Counted from the first letter of the stretch, positions 1 through 6,960 are shown. The stretch is DNA of 9,516 nt from an uncultured Phycisphaerales bacterium (GCA_946886375.1 CAMPIL010000122.1:1-9516); one strand, 5' to 3'. The notes: generated by a model not told the origin, from the sequence alone. A program made the numbers and translations.

Positions 1-781
1 CACCTCGACCGCCGCGTCCGGGTTCACCGTCGCCGCCGCGTGCGGCCGGCCCGCGTCCCGCGCCGCCCATGGCGCGCTGGAATCGGCCGAACTGCTCCTC
101 AGTAAGCAGCGGCTTGACGGTGTCGGTCAATTGCTTGCGCGCTTCCTGGTTAGCGGTGCGCGCCGAATCGCGATCGCCGCTGTCCATCGCCTTGCCCATG
201 GCGGCAACGTAGGCCTGGGTCGCGGTGAGCGCTTCATCCAATTTGGGCTGCTCAAGATCAAAGCCCGCGAGCGTACTCACCATCATGTCCCAGTTGGGGT
301 TGAACGTGCCCAATGTTTCCATGGCCTTGTTGGCTTGATGTTCGTCAACGGTCTTGACAAGTTCATCGCGCAGTTTGCCGCGCTCGGTCTTGAGCAGGTC
401 AGCGAAGGCCTGCTGCATTTCAGCGCGGCGGGCGGCAACGTCCTGCTCCTCGCCGCTGCTTTCCTGCATTTTCTCCATCATCTCCCGCCGCAGCTGATCC
501 ATGGCGGCGGCGTGGCTCTTGCGCGCATCGCCGTAGGCCGTCACGACTTGTGCGGTTTGATCGTCGGTGAGATTGAGACTCTTGGAGACCGTCTTGGCTT
601 CAAGTTCCCAGGCTGCGGTGGCTTTCTCCGGCGGCAGCATCGTGCGTGGCCCCATGCCGGGGCCGCGGCCTTGGCCCTGTGCTGGCGGGGTGTCTTGTGC
701 GGGAGGCGTTTGCTGCGCCGCGACGGACAGGCACAGCGCGCCCACCACCGCCGAGGAAAGAAGAACGTTGAATGCTCGCAT
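1..781 (-). CDS. Exported LTxxQ-motif (Spy/CpxP-like) protein, 3' end beyond window
   Basis: The reading frame is open from an ATG at 781-779 to the left edge, giving 260 residues without a stop, so the C-terminus is missing. Residues 1-22 form a Sec signal peptide (short basic start, hydrophobic core, cleavage likely after SVAAQ). A Pro/Gln/Gly-rich linker follows to about residue 50, containing a repeated PPAQ. The rest is predicted to be charged helices, with two LTxxQ motifs: LTDDQ at 71-75 and LTEEQ at 226-230. A Gly/Arg-rich tail starts near 239 and runs off the edge. LTxxQ motifs mark the Spy/CpxP family of periplasmic helical proteins, which act as chaperones or in envelope and metal stress. 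This protein is longer than Spy (about 160 residues), so the function is only inferred. The start is fixed by AAGGAG seven bases upstream. It is transcribed away from the nucleotidyltransferase gene. Confidence 0.8.
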   Translation of the reverse strand, partial: MRAFNVLLSSAVVGALCLSVAAQQTPPAQDTPPAQGQGRGPGMGPRTMLPPEKATAAWELEAKTVSKSLNLTDDQTAQVVTAYGDARKSHAAAMDQLRREMMEKMQESSGEEQDVAARRAEMQQAFADLLKTERGKLRDELVKTVDEHQANKAMETLGTFNPNWDMMVSTLAGFDLEQPKLDEALTATQAYVAAMGKAMDSGDRDSARTANQEARKQLTDTVKPLLTEEQFGRFQRAMGGAGRGPAARGGDGEPGRGGRG

Positions 782-1130
782 CGAAAAACTCCTTGAAGTT
801 GGAGGAGAGGACGTCCGTTTGCGGTTCTCAGTCAAAGCGACCGGATCCAGAGAGTTACAACGCACCACATTGCCATTTATTGGGTCTGGCTGCAAGCGGT
901 GGCCGTAACCTGTGCGGCCTCAACGGTTTGCGCGCCCGAACCGCCCACATAAAGGGATCAGTTTCAACGGGATAGGTCACCGCCTGTTCGCCTTTGCGAT
1001 CTGCCGGTTGAATCAAGGGCGATTGTCGCGCGCCCGTCTTCAATGCCTCGCGGGTCCAAATGGGGGCTGATTCCGATTCCCCGGCTGTGACCGGCGACGA
1101 ATGGTTCTGAGACCGGCGCTTCGGAATCTC
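782..1130. other. Gene-free divergent intergenic region
   Basis: About 350 bases lie between the diverging LTxxQ and nucleotidyltransferase genes. Apart from the LTxxQ gene's ribosome binding site at its left end, I see no gene. The open frames crossing it either lack a start codon and a family signature or are antisense to the nucleotidyltransferase. A 17-codon frame at 1060-1110 is too short to support. The promoters of both genes should lie here, but I could not pick a convincing -35/-10 pair on either strand. I see no strong inverted repeat. Confidence 0.5.
789..794 (-). promoter_or_regulatory. Ribosome binding site of the LTxxQ protein gene
   Basis: On the minus strand this reads AAGGAG, seven bases before the ATG at 781-779. 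It decides the start and places the signal peptide at the N-terminus. Confidence 0.75.
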
Positions 1131-1895
1131 ATGCCCATGGGGAAGAAAAAGCGAAGCCCGAAACCCGCCAATGCGTCGCGCCGGGAATTTTCCGCAGGCC
1201 TCTTGCGGCTGCTCAACCGCTCGCGCATTCCCTATCGCGTGGGCGGCACGTACGCCATGAACGTCTATCTCGGCATGGATCGCAAGACCAAGGACGTGGA
1301 CATTTTCTGCCATCCGGGCGATTACCCGCGCATTCTGAAGGTCGCCGAAGCCGCGCGCTATCGCGTGGAAGTCGAGGACGAGCGCTGGATCGCCAAGATC
1401 CGCCGCGGCAGGCACTTCTGCGATGTGGTCTTCGGGTCGGCAAACGGCGCAGCGCAGATCACCGATCAATGGTTCACGGAAAATGTCACTGCGACGATCT
1501 CTTCGGTGCACGTCAAACTCCTGCCGCCCACCGAGATGATCTGGTCCAAGGTGTTCATTCTGGATCGCATCAAGTGCGATGTGAACGACGTGGCCCACCT
1601 GATCCTTAGGCAGGGCGAGCGCGTGGACTGGAAGCGGCTGTTCTCTTACATGGACATGCACTGGGAGGTGCTGCTGTTTCACCTGCTGTATTTCCGCTAC
1701 GTGTATCCCTCGGAGCGCAATCGCATCCCGCAATGGCTGCTGAAGGAATTGCTGAACCGGCTGCACACGCAGATGACGCTGCCCCCGCCGGAGACGCGCG
1801 TCTGCCGCGGCCGGATCTTCTCGCGCGATGACTATCTCATTGACATCAAGCAATGGGGCTTCGCCGACCTGGTTGGCGACGATGAATTCCCATGA
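1131..1895 (+). CDS. Nucleotidyltransferase-fold protein (Pol-beta superfamily, AbiEii-like)
   Basis: A protein of about 254 residues with the nucleotidyltransferase signature. Numbered from the 1131 start, it has VGG at 37-39, then a 15-residue spacer to D55-V-D57, and a third acidic residue D98 in CDVVF. Together these make the complete metal-binding acidic triad of the Pol-beta fold, so the enzyme is probably active. The C-terminal half has an LPPTEMIWSK stretch followed by a helical part, resembling the AbiEii/DUF6036-type group. This group transfers a nucleotidyl group to a protein, RNA or small molecule; the substrate here is unknown. Its TGA overlaps the ATG of the phosphoesterase gene (ATGA at 1892-1895), implying translational coupling. 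The start is uncertain: ATG codons at 1101, 1131 and 1137 are in frame and none has a strong ribosome binding site. The fold is well supported; the family and role are not. Confidence 0.8.
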   Translation: MPMGKKKRSPKPANASRREFSAGLLRLLNRSRIPYRVGGTYAMNVYLGMDRKTKDVDIFCHPGDYPRILKVAEAARYRVEVEDERWIAKIRRGRHFCDVVFGSANGAAQITDQWFTENVTATISSVHVKLLPPTEMIWSKVFILDRIKCDVNDVAHLILRQGERVDWKRLFSYMDMHWEVLLFHLLYFRYVYPSERNRIPQWLLKELLNRLHTQMTLPPPETRVCRGRIFSRDDYLIDIKQWGFADLVGDDEFP

Positions 1896-2647
1896 TCGAA
1901 ACGCACACGCATCCCTCGGCGAGAGCCGCGCTCAATCGCACGCTGCGCGTCGCGGCGGTGGGCGATCTGCACGCGCACCTGGGCCACGAGCGCGAATACC
2001 GCCAGATGTTCCTCGACATCTCCGAGCAGGCCGACGTGCTGATCATGTGCGGCGACCTGACCAATCTGGGCATGCCCGAAGAAGCCGAAAACCTTGCTGC
2101 CGACCTTGCGCTGCTGCGCATCCCCGCGCTGGCGGTGCTGGGCAACCACGACCACCACCACGGCAACGCCGACGCCGTCAAGCGCATCCTGCGGAGATCG
2201 AACGTCATTTTCCTGGAGGATGAAACATTCGAGTTGAATGATGTGGGATTCGCCGGCGTGAAAGGATTCGGCGGCGGGTTCGGCAACCACATGCTGGGAT
2301 CCTTCGGCGAGGAAGCCACCAAGCATTTTGTCACCGAGGCGGTGAACGAAGCGCTTGCGCTGGAGAACGCGCTTGTCCGTCTGAACACCACGCGCGTGGT
2401 CGTCGCGCTGCATTACGCGCCCATCGCGCAAACGGTGCAGGGCGAAAGTCCTGAGATTTTTCCCTTCGTGGGCTGCTCGCGGTTGGCTGAGACCATTGAC
2501 CGCTATGAAATTGATGCGGTATTTCACGGCCACGCGCATCATGGCACGTATTCGGGCCACACTCCCAAAGGCGTGCCGGTGTACAACTGCAGCATCCAGG
2601 TCCTCCGCCGCGTGCACAACAAGCCGTTTACTGTGATTGAGGTGTAG
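1892..2647 (+). CDS. Calcineurin-like metallophosphoesterase
   Basis: A 251-residue cytosolic protein with no signal peptide and all the metal-site blocks of the calcineurin-like phosphoesterase superfamily, in order: GDLHAH (24-29), GDLTN (54-58), GNHDH (84-88), LHY with H174, and GHAHHG (213-218). Such enzymes use two metal ions to cleave phosphomonoesters or phosphodiesters. A Gly-rich segment, GFGGGFG (125-131), lies between the third and fourth blocks. The substrate cannot be told from sequence; nucleotides, cyclic nucleotides and nucleic acids are all possible. The start overlaps the stop of the nucleotidyltransferase gene by four bases and has no ribosome binding site of its own, so it probably depends on translation of the upstream gene. 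The pairing suggests that one protein adds a nucleotidyl or phosphoryl group and the other removes or processes it, but this is inference. Confidence 0.88.
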   Translation: MIETHTHPSARAALNRTLRVAAVGDLHAHLGHEREYRQMFLDISEQADVLIMCGDLTNLGMPEEAENLAADLALLRIPALAVLGNHDHHHGNADAVKRILRRSNVIFLEDETFELNDVGFAGVKGFGGGFGNHMLGSFGEEATKHFVTEAVNEALALENALVRLNTTRVVVALHYAPIAQTVQGESPEIFPFVGCSRLAETIDRYEIDAVFHGHAHHGTYSGHTPKGVPVYNCSIQVLRRVHNKPFTVIEV

Positions 2648-2671
2648 CGGGATGGAAGGGCGTCCGCCGCG

Positions 2672-2727
2672 TTGACCAGTCGCTCCACTCCGATCGAAAC
2701 GCCTCTGTGACTGGTCGAGGTTCGACC
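2672..2727. terminator. Hairpin between convergent genes, possible bidirectional terminator
   Basis: GACCAGTC at 2674-2681 is perfectly complemented by GACTGGTC at 2709-2716. With flanking pairs and two G-U pairs the stem runs 2672-2683 with 2707-2718. The right arm can instead pair further right: GGTCGA (2713-2718) with TCGACC (2722-2727) across a 3-base loop, so two exclusive structures are possible. It sits between the stops of the phosphoesterase and DUF1569 genes, where a shared terminator is expected. Neither strand shows a clear T-run, so intrinsic termination is uncertain. Confidence 0.35.
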
Positions 2728-2759
2728 GATGCCGCTGGTCGCTTATCCGATCGCGTGAA

Positions 2760-3251
2760 TCAATATTGCAAATAGCCCAAATGCAACTCGGCGTGTCGCA
2801 GTTGGAATCGCACTCGTTCCTCATCGCTCATCTTGCCGAAGGCGGGACTGTCGAACTTCACGGGCTCGCGATTCTTCAGCCTCGCAAGCGCCTGCCGAAG
2901 CCGCTGCGCGCCTTCTTCGGTGCTGAGCGGTTCGAGGCCGAAGGTTCCCTCTTTCACGCGGGGGATTCTCACGCCGCGGCGCATGCCGTCGCGCAGATAC
3001 TTGATCTTCATTCGTCGCAGGATGAAGCGAATGAACCACGGCGGAGTTCGTCCGGGGTATCCCTCCCAGCCGTAGTTGATCCACGCGGCAAGGTGGCCGA
3101 AGATCTGGCCTGCGGTCCAGTTGCCGCAGCGTCGCAGCGCGCTCGCCCGATCTGCAGCGATGATGCGATCAATCTCCGCGAGCAGTTCATCAACGGAATT
3201 GAATGTCAGTTTGCGGTACCCGCCAACAGTTGCTGTGTTCACGGTGGTCAT
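2760..3251 (-). CDS. DUF1569 family protein (DinB/YfiT-like four-helix fold)
   Basis: A protein of 163 residues matching the DUF1569 pattern: NWTAGQIFGHLA near residues 44-55 and RHAELHLGYLQ at the C-terminus. H53, H153 and H157 sit where DinB/YfiT-like proteins place their metal-binding histidines. Members of this superfamily are often metal-dependent and in some cases are thiol or glutathione transferases; no activity is established for this one. It lacks a signal peptide and is probably cytosolic. I chose the ATG at 3251-3249 because AAGGA lies seven bases upstream. An earlier GTG at 3278 and an ATG at 3275, overlapping the membrane protein's stop, are possible but have no ribosome binding site. 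It follows the membrane protein by 23 bases and is probably in the same transcript. Confidence 0.82.
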   Translation of the reverse strand: MTTVNTATVGGYRKLTFNSVDELLAEIDRIIAADRASALRRCGNWTAGQIFGHLAAWINYGWEGYPGRTPPWFIRFILRRMKIKYLRDGMRRGVRIPRVKEGTFGLEPLSTEEGAQRLRQALARLKNREPVKFDSPAFGKMSDEERVRFQLRHAELHLGYLQY

Positions 3252-3258
3252 GGGCAGT

Positions 3259-3263
3259 TCCTT
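3259..3263 (-). promoter_or_regulatory. Ribosome binding site of the DUF1569 gene
   Basis: On the minus strand this reads AAGGA within AAAAGGAA, seven bases before the ATG at 3251. It decides between this start and the two upstream in-frame starts that overlap the membrane protein gene. Confidence 0.6.
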
Positions 3264-3274
3264 TTCGCTCGGCA

Positions 3275-4855
3275 TCACGTGCCATCGGGAAAATCACGCG
3301 CCAGCGGCTTGCCGATGCGATCAACCGCCTGCAGGCTCAATCCCGGCCGGGCGAAAATATCGACCGCATCATCGCGGTAGATTCGTGGCCAATTTGATTC
3401 GTTCGCCATGAGATCAGCGAGGGGGAAATATCGGGGCACGAGCACGAGATCGGTGGGGTGCTTCTCCAATCCTTCGCGCCAGTGCTCCTTGCCGAAATAG
3501 GTTGCAAGCAGTTGCTCGATCACGCCATGCTGGTAGGCGACTTCATATCGGCCGTCCTGACTGACTTTCACGTTGGGATAAAGCGTCCAGATGATGTACG
3601 CGCCGCTGGTGAAGGGTGTCATGACGTTGCCGTGGAAGTTGATTTCTCGCAGGTACGCCGCAGCGCTGACGGGATACAGCATGCCGTAGTGCTTTTCATC
3701 TTCCAATGACACGGGCACGTATAGCTTCCAAGGCGGGTGCGGCCGCAGAAAGACACACACGAAACCCACCAAGGCAAAGACCACACCGATCGGCTTGCGG
3801 TAGCGCATCCAGAGTTGATCGAGCAGCGTGCCCAGCGGCGTGACCTGCACGAAGGCTGGAAGGTAACAAAGGATGACCACCGCAAAGAGCGAAGCGTGAC
3901 GCAGATGCCGCAGCGAGGCGTACGCGCACAGCAACACGATGAGCAGACCGGACAGGGATTTCCAACCGCCGCGCAGCATGCAATAAAGAATCAGCAGCGC
4001 ACCGAAAACGTATACATATAGCGTCAGGGCCTCGGAGCCTTCCAAGCGCCACAGCGGCCACCACTCGGGGATGTTCGGCCGCTGCATCGTGATGCTTTCC
4101 CAGATGAACGGCACGAAATCCCAGCCGTACGGATTCACCAGCATCAACGCGCCCATCGCTGCGCCGGTGAAGATGAGATGCCACTGCGGCGTGCGCGTGC
4201 GAATGAATTGTTCAACCCAGTGCAAACCGACAAACGCCGCGCCCACCACGAACCCCGCGTGCAGGTTCAGCCACATCGTGTAGATCACCAGCCACGGCAG
4301 AATCCACCAGCGCCCGCCTCTTCGATCAACATCCAGCAGCAACAGCAGCGCGGCGAGCGCGGTCAGTGTGAACATCTGCGCCCGCACAGTGGTCAGCCCG
4401 ATGTGGCCCATGAAGACCGCCAGGGGAACGACCATGATGACGGCGGGCCAGCCCGCGCCCCGGCGACGGGCGCACCACACGCACAGAACAGCGATCAGTC
4501 CCGTCAACGTGTAGCGAAGCGCGAGCAGCCCCGGCTCGCCCCCGTGAATCACGATCCAGTGCAGCACCATCCCCGTGCCCCATTCGTGATGAACCACAGG
4601 AACGCGAGTGGGGGTGTATGCGAACGTGTCTTCCACCGGCAGACTGCCTTGCTCGAGCGCGGCCCGCCACGTCGCCATTTCGTGAAACATGTCCGGATCG
4701 GGAAATTGCCGGACCGTCATCTGCGAGATGAGCATCAGCCCAAGCGCAATCAGCGCGATGATTTCCACGGCGCGGGCGCGGCGACCAGCGGCATTCGCTG
4801 TCCCTTCATTTGATCGGTCATGTATCGGTGCTTGAGTCACCTGGAATGCTGGCAC
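3275..4855 (-). CDS. Polytopic membrane protein, GT-C glycosyltransferase-like
   Basis: A 526-residue inner-membrane protein with about ten hydrophobic segments between residues 29 and 370 and a soluble C-terminal part of about 150 residues. Just after the first membrane segment is FPDPDMFHE (51-59), a D-x-D then H arrangement, followed by HHEW (89-92). Further on are WLNLHAGF (195-202) and NPYGW (241-245). This pattern is typical of GT-C-like proteins of the ArnT/PMT superfamily, which use lipid-linked sugars, but the acceptor and sugar are unknown and activity is not proven. The C-terminal SGAYIIW and QDGRYE stretches recur in this group of uncharacterised bacterial membrane proteins. The start is uncertain: the GTG at 4855 has no clear ribosome binding site, and GTG at 4840 is an alternative. 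A TAAAAT box at 4884-4879 could be its -10 element. It probably shares a transcript with the DUF1569 gene. Confidence 0.8.
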   Translation of the reverse strand: MPAFQVTQAPIHDRSNEGTANAAGRRARAVEIIALIALGLMLISQMTVRQFPDPDMFHEMATWRAALEQGSLPVEDTFAYTPTRVPVVHHEWGTGMVLHWIVIHGGEPGLLALRYTLTGLIAVLCVWCARRRGAGWPAVIMVVPLAVFMGHIGLTTVRAQMFTLTALAALLLLLDVDRRGGRWWILPWLVIYTMWLNLHAGFVVGAAFVGLHWVEQFIRTRTPQWHLIFTGAAMGALMLVNPYGWDFVPFIWESITMQRPNIPEWWPLWRLEGSEALTLYVYVFGALLILYCMLRGGWKSLSGLLIVLLCAYASLRHLRHASLFAVVILCYLPAFVQVTPLGTLLDQLWMRYRKPIGVVFALVGFVCVFLRPHPPWKLYVPVSLEDEKHYGMLYPVSAAAYLREINFHGNVMTPFTSGAYIIWTLYPNVKVSQDGRYEVAYQHGVIEQLLATYFGKEHWREGLEKHPTDLVLVPRYFPLADLMANESNWPRIYRDDAVDIFARPGLSLQAVDRIGKPLARDFPDGT

Positions 4856-4944
4856 GCGGAATGCGGATTGACGCGGACATTTTACTGCCAGTCCGCGCAG
4901 CCATGCGCGGCAGCGCGGCCTTGTTCATCGGCGTAAACGGTCGC

Positions 4945-5313
4945 TCAGTGTCGATCAATTCCGGTTGTTTCACTGGGCGGGCTGAAGAGGTCGATGACCA
5001 AAGTGTCTTCCAGCGCGTCGGCGGAATGCGGCACGTTGGACGGAAGGTGCATCACTTCGCCCGCACTGACATCGACTTCACGCCGCTCAGCCGTGCCTTC
5101 CGCCCCGATGCCGAAGCGCAACTTGCCCGAAACAATGAGCGCGAACTGCTCATTGGAATGGGCGTGCGTAGGCACGTGACAGCCTTTCTGAAGGTGCACC
5201 TGCGAAAGCATCATTTGCGTGCCGATGATGCGGCGGCGGGCAAGTTTGTCCATCGGACGGTCCTGCGAGAGATCGTTCCATGTATATCGCGTCGCGGTGT
5301 GCGGGGTTGGCAT
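4945..5313 (-). CDS. Small single-domain cupin protein
   Basis: A 122-residue protein that is almost entirely one cupin beta-barrel. Cupin motif 1 is visible as G44, then H50-A-H52 and N54-E55-Q56. Motif 2 is GEVMHLPSNVPH (85-96), ending in H96. H50, H52, E55 and H96 would form the usual mononuclear metal site. The HxHxNEQ variant is common in small stand-alone cupins of unknown substrate, which may be dioxygenases, isomerases or ligand-binding proteins. The frame stays open upstream to 5466, but that stretch is Cys-rich and unlike a cupin. I chose the ATG at 5313 because GGAG lies six bases upstream. The ATG at 5325 is in frame but lacks such a site. It lies 89 bases before the membrane protein gene on the same strand; co-transcription is possible but not shown. 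Confidence 0.85.
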   Translation of the reverse strand: MPTPHTATRYTWNDLSQDRPMDKLARRRIIGTQMMLSQVHLQKGCHVPTHAHSNEQFALIVSGKLRFGIGAEGTAERREVDVSAGEVMHLPSNVPHSADALEDTLVIDLFSPPSETTGIDRH

Positions 5314-5319
5314 GGGTGA

Positions 5320-5323
5320 CTCC
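5320..5323 (-). promoter_or_regulatory. Ribosome binding site of the cupin gene
   Basis: GGAG on the minus strand, six bases before the ATG at 5313. It is embedded in the alternative ATG at 5325 (ATGGAG) and favours the downstream start. Confidence 0.55.
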
Positions 5324-5495
5324 ATTGAATTCGGCGAGGGCGCATCAAACACTTTGCCGCGCACGAGCGGAATTGTCCAGCGAGAGGATGGTTTGCCGCA
5401 ACAATCGCCCGCGCAGCGACGAGCGCACGACGTGATCACCGCGGTCCAGCAGCAAGGGTGAATCAAACGGGTCTGAACGGGTTCATGGACGTCGA

Positions 5496-5517
5496 TAAGG
5501 TTTTAATTAAAACCTTA
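5496..5517. promoter_or_regulatory. Perfect 22-bp AT-rich palindrome, candidate operator
   Basis: The left half is TAAGGTTTTAA and the right half is its exact reverse complement, with no mismatch over 22 bp. It is strikingly AT-rich (18 of 22) in a GC-rich region. It lies 183 bases before the cupin start and 112 bases after the S41 stop. The length and symmetry suit a binding site for a dimeric regulator. No regulator gene is present in the window. A terminator is less likely: the 9-bp stem has only two G-C pairs and no T-run follows on either strand. Confidence 0.45.
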
Positions 5518-5628
5518 ACAAGTCAGCACGCGCGATGAGGCCGTCTTGGGTGCGCACAAGCATGGCAGCGCACCGGGCGAAACTTCACTGAGGGATGTTC
5601 GCGACCGCCCCTCGCGCGCGTGCTGCGC

Positions 5629-6960
5629 CTACTCGGCGCCTTCTGCCTTCAGCATCTCCAACGCTTTCTCAAATGCCCGGTCGCGGTTGGCGAAAAGATC
5701 AGCGGCGGTGGCGTCCACTGCCACGTCCGGCATCATTGATGGACGGTCGGTCGGATCGGTGTGAAACAGTTTGGTGGAGTAACTCACCGTCAGGCCCGAA
5801 TGAGGCAACTTGAACGTGCGCACCTCGCCATACGCATTGGGCTTCTGGCCCGTCGGTTCGCCGATGACGGTCGCGCCCAACTCGCGGCGCAGCGATGCAG
5901 CATTGAGTTGGCCGGAAGAAAACGTGGCACGTCCGATCAAAACGATCGTTCGGCCCAACGTTCCCTTGCTCTGCTTGTGCTTGAGCGCTGCGATGACTGG
6001 ATCAAACAACGCGGAGTTGCCCCCGCCATTGTTGCGAAGATCAACGATCAGGTGCGGCGCGTCCTCGCCGTCGATATGCGCCAGAAGTCTGTCGCCGAAC
6101 TGCTTCACGGTTGTGCCGGGCTGGTCGGCGCAACGGTCGTAACGGCAATAAATCGCATGCTCCTCCGGCAGCGATTGGAACCAGTACCACTGCTGCCGAC
6201 CCTCTAGTGAGAGCGGCGGTTTTTCCGTGATGCTGGAGCGGTACGTGATGAACGCCGGCCGCTCGCCGGGTTTGAGCGGCGTCAACTCCGCCGCCGTCTC
6301 GCGTTTCTGGTCATCCATCACGGTCAGCGATGTGCGTTCCGTATCGTCGATGACGCCGACCGCGTGCAGGACTTCAGCGATGTTGATGAACCGGCGCAGC
6401 GAATGTTTGCGCCACGATTCGTTCTCGTAGGCGAACACCGCGCTCACGCGTTCAATCGCTTCGTCGGCTGGAACGCTGCCAACGCGGACAATGCGTTTGC
6501 CGATGAGGTCCTTGTGCGGCTCAGTCGCGGCGATGATGTACACACCATCGTTGAAGGCCATGATCGCAAAGGGAAACGCGCGGAACGGCGGCTGAACTCC
6601 GCCGTAATCCAACCCGCTATGACCATCGCCAAGCATCGCGCCGAGTTTCATGAACTCAACGATGATCTGATGATCTTGCAAACGATCCAGTCGCGCGCGA
6701 ACCGATTCAGCCGCCTTCTCGAACTCGGCCTGCGAAGTCTTGAAGAACGCGTTCTTGTGCTTTGTGCGCAAGCCGTCAACCAGGGCGGTCAAATCTTCGC
6801 CCCAGCGCGTGCTGCGCGTCGCGGCAGCATCAGGTGATGGGGCGGATGCGGGACGGCTTTCCGGCGGCGATGCCGTCATGCGGCCCAAGGCCGAACCGCA
6901 ATCTCCAAGCAGCGGTCCGCACAAGGCGAGAAAACCCAGCCAGCCGATGCACCTTTTCAT
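5629..6960 (-). CDS. Exported S41 family peptidase (tricorn/CTP-like)
   Basis: A protein of 443 residues. MKRC and a hydrophobic stretch to about residue 26 form a signal peptide. C21 is preceded by LLGD, a poor lipobox because of the aspartate, so a soluble periplasmic form is more likely than a lipoprotein. A Ser/Ala/Pro-rich linker runs to about residue 50. LGDGHSG (110-116) carries the histidine typical of the tricorn-like S41 branch. A PDZ-like middle region follows, then LIVDLRNNGGG (304-314), FSSGQ (347-351) with the likely nucleophilic serine at 349, and GEPTG (367-371) with a conserved glutamate. This set fits a Ser/His-dependent protease rather than the Ser/Lys dyad of classical CtpA. 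The substrate is unknown. The start at 6960 is chosen because AAGGAG lies seven bases upstream and the signal peptide then begins properly. It diverges from the amidohydrolase gene. Confidence 0.87.
   Translation of the reverse strand: MKRCIGWLGFLALCGPLLGDCGSALGRMTASPPESRPASAPSPDAAATRSTRWGEDLTALVDGLRTKHKNAFFKTSQAEFEKAAESVRARLDRLQDHQIIVEFMKLGAMLGDGHSGLDYGGVQPPFRAFPFAIMAFNDGVYIIAATEPHKDLIGKRIVRVGSVPADEAIERVSAVFAYENESWRKHSLRRFINIAEVLHAVGVIDDTERTSLTVMDDQKRETAAELTPLKPGERPAFITYRSSITEKPPLSLEGRQQWYWFQSLPEEHAIYCRYDRCADQPGTTVKQFGDRLLAHIDGEDAPHLIVDLRNNGGGNSALFDPVIAALKHKQSKGTLGRTIVLIGRATFSSGQLNAASLRRELGATVIGEPTGQKPNAYGEVRTFKLPHSGLTVSYSTKLFHTDPTDRPSMMPDVAVDATAADLFANRDRAFEKALEMLKAEGAE

Larger units (their letters stand above)
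5314..5628. other. Gene-free gap between S41 peptidase and cupin genes
   Basis: This 315-base stretch separates two minus-strand genes. Its main feature is the 22-bp AT-rich palindrome at 5496-5517; it also contains the cupin's ribosome binding site. A minus-strand frame at 5482-5345 is open for 45 codons with GC-rich third positions but has no ATG, only TTG/GTG/CTG candidates, and no family I recognise. A weak promoter-like pair (TTGCGG, 18 bases, GACAAT, the latter at 5377-5372) could serve the cupin. I see no intrinsic terminator with a T-run for the S41 gene; a 5-bp stem overlaps its stop codon at 5625-5639. Confidence 0.5.

Noticed and set aside
131..796. Plus-strand open frame of 221 codons at the left end
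   Set aside because: It is antisense to the signal-peptide-bearing LTxxQ gene, which has a strong ribosome binding site; the plus frame has no start context or motif.
1060..1110. 17-codon plus-strand frame just before the nucleotidyltransferase (MGADSDSPAVTG...)
   Set aside because: It is too short, has a weak ribosome binding site, and its upstream extension meets a stop without any further start codon.
855..1853. Long minus-strand open frame (332 codons) opposite the nucleotidyltransferase
   Set aside because: It is antisense to a gene with a full catalytic signature, has a His/Arg/Ala-biased composition typical of shadow frames in GC-rich DNA, and shows no family motif.
1832..2824. Long minus-strand open frame (330 codons) opposite the phosphoesterase
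   Set aside because: The plus-strand frame carries all phosphoesterase motifs in order; this antisense frame has none and overruns the ends of neighbouring genes.
5314..5466. N-terminal extension of the cupin frame to 5466
   Set aside because: The extra residues are Cys-rich with no cupin similarity, and a ribosome binding site directly precedes the ATG at 5313.
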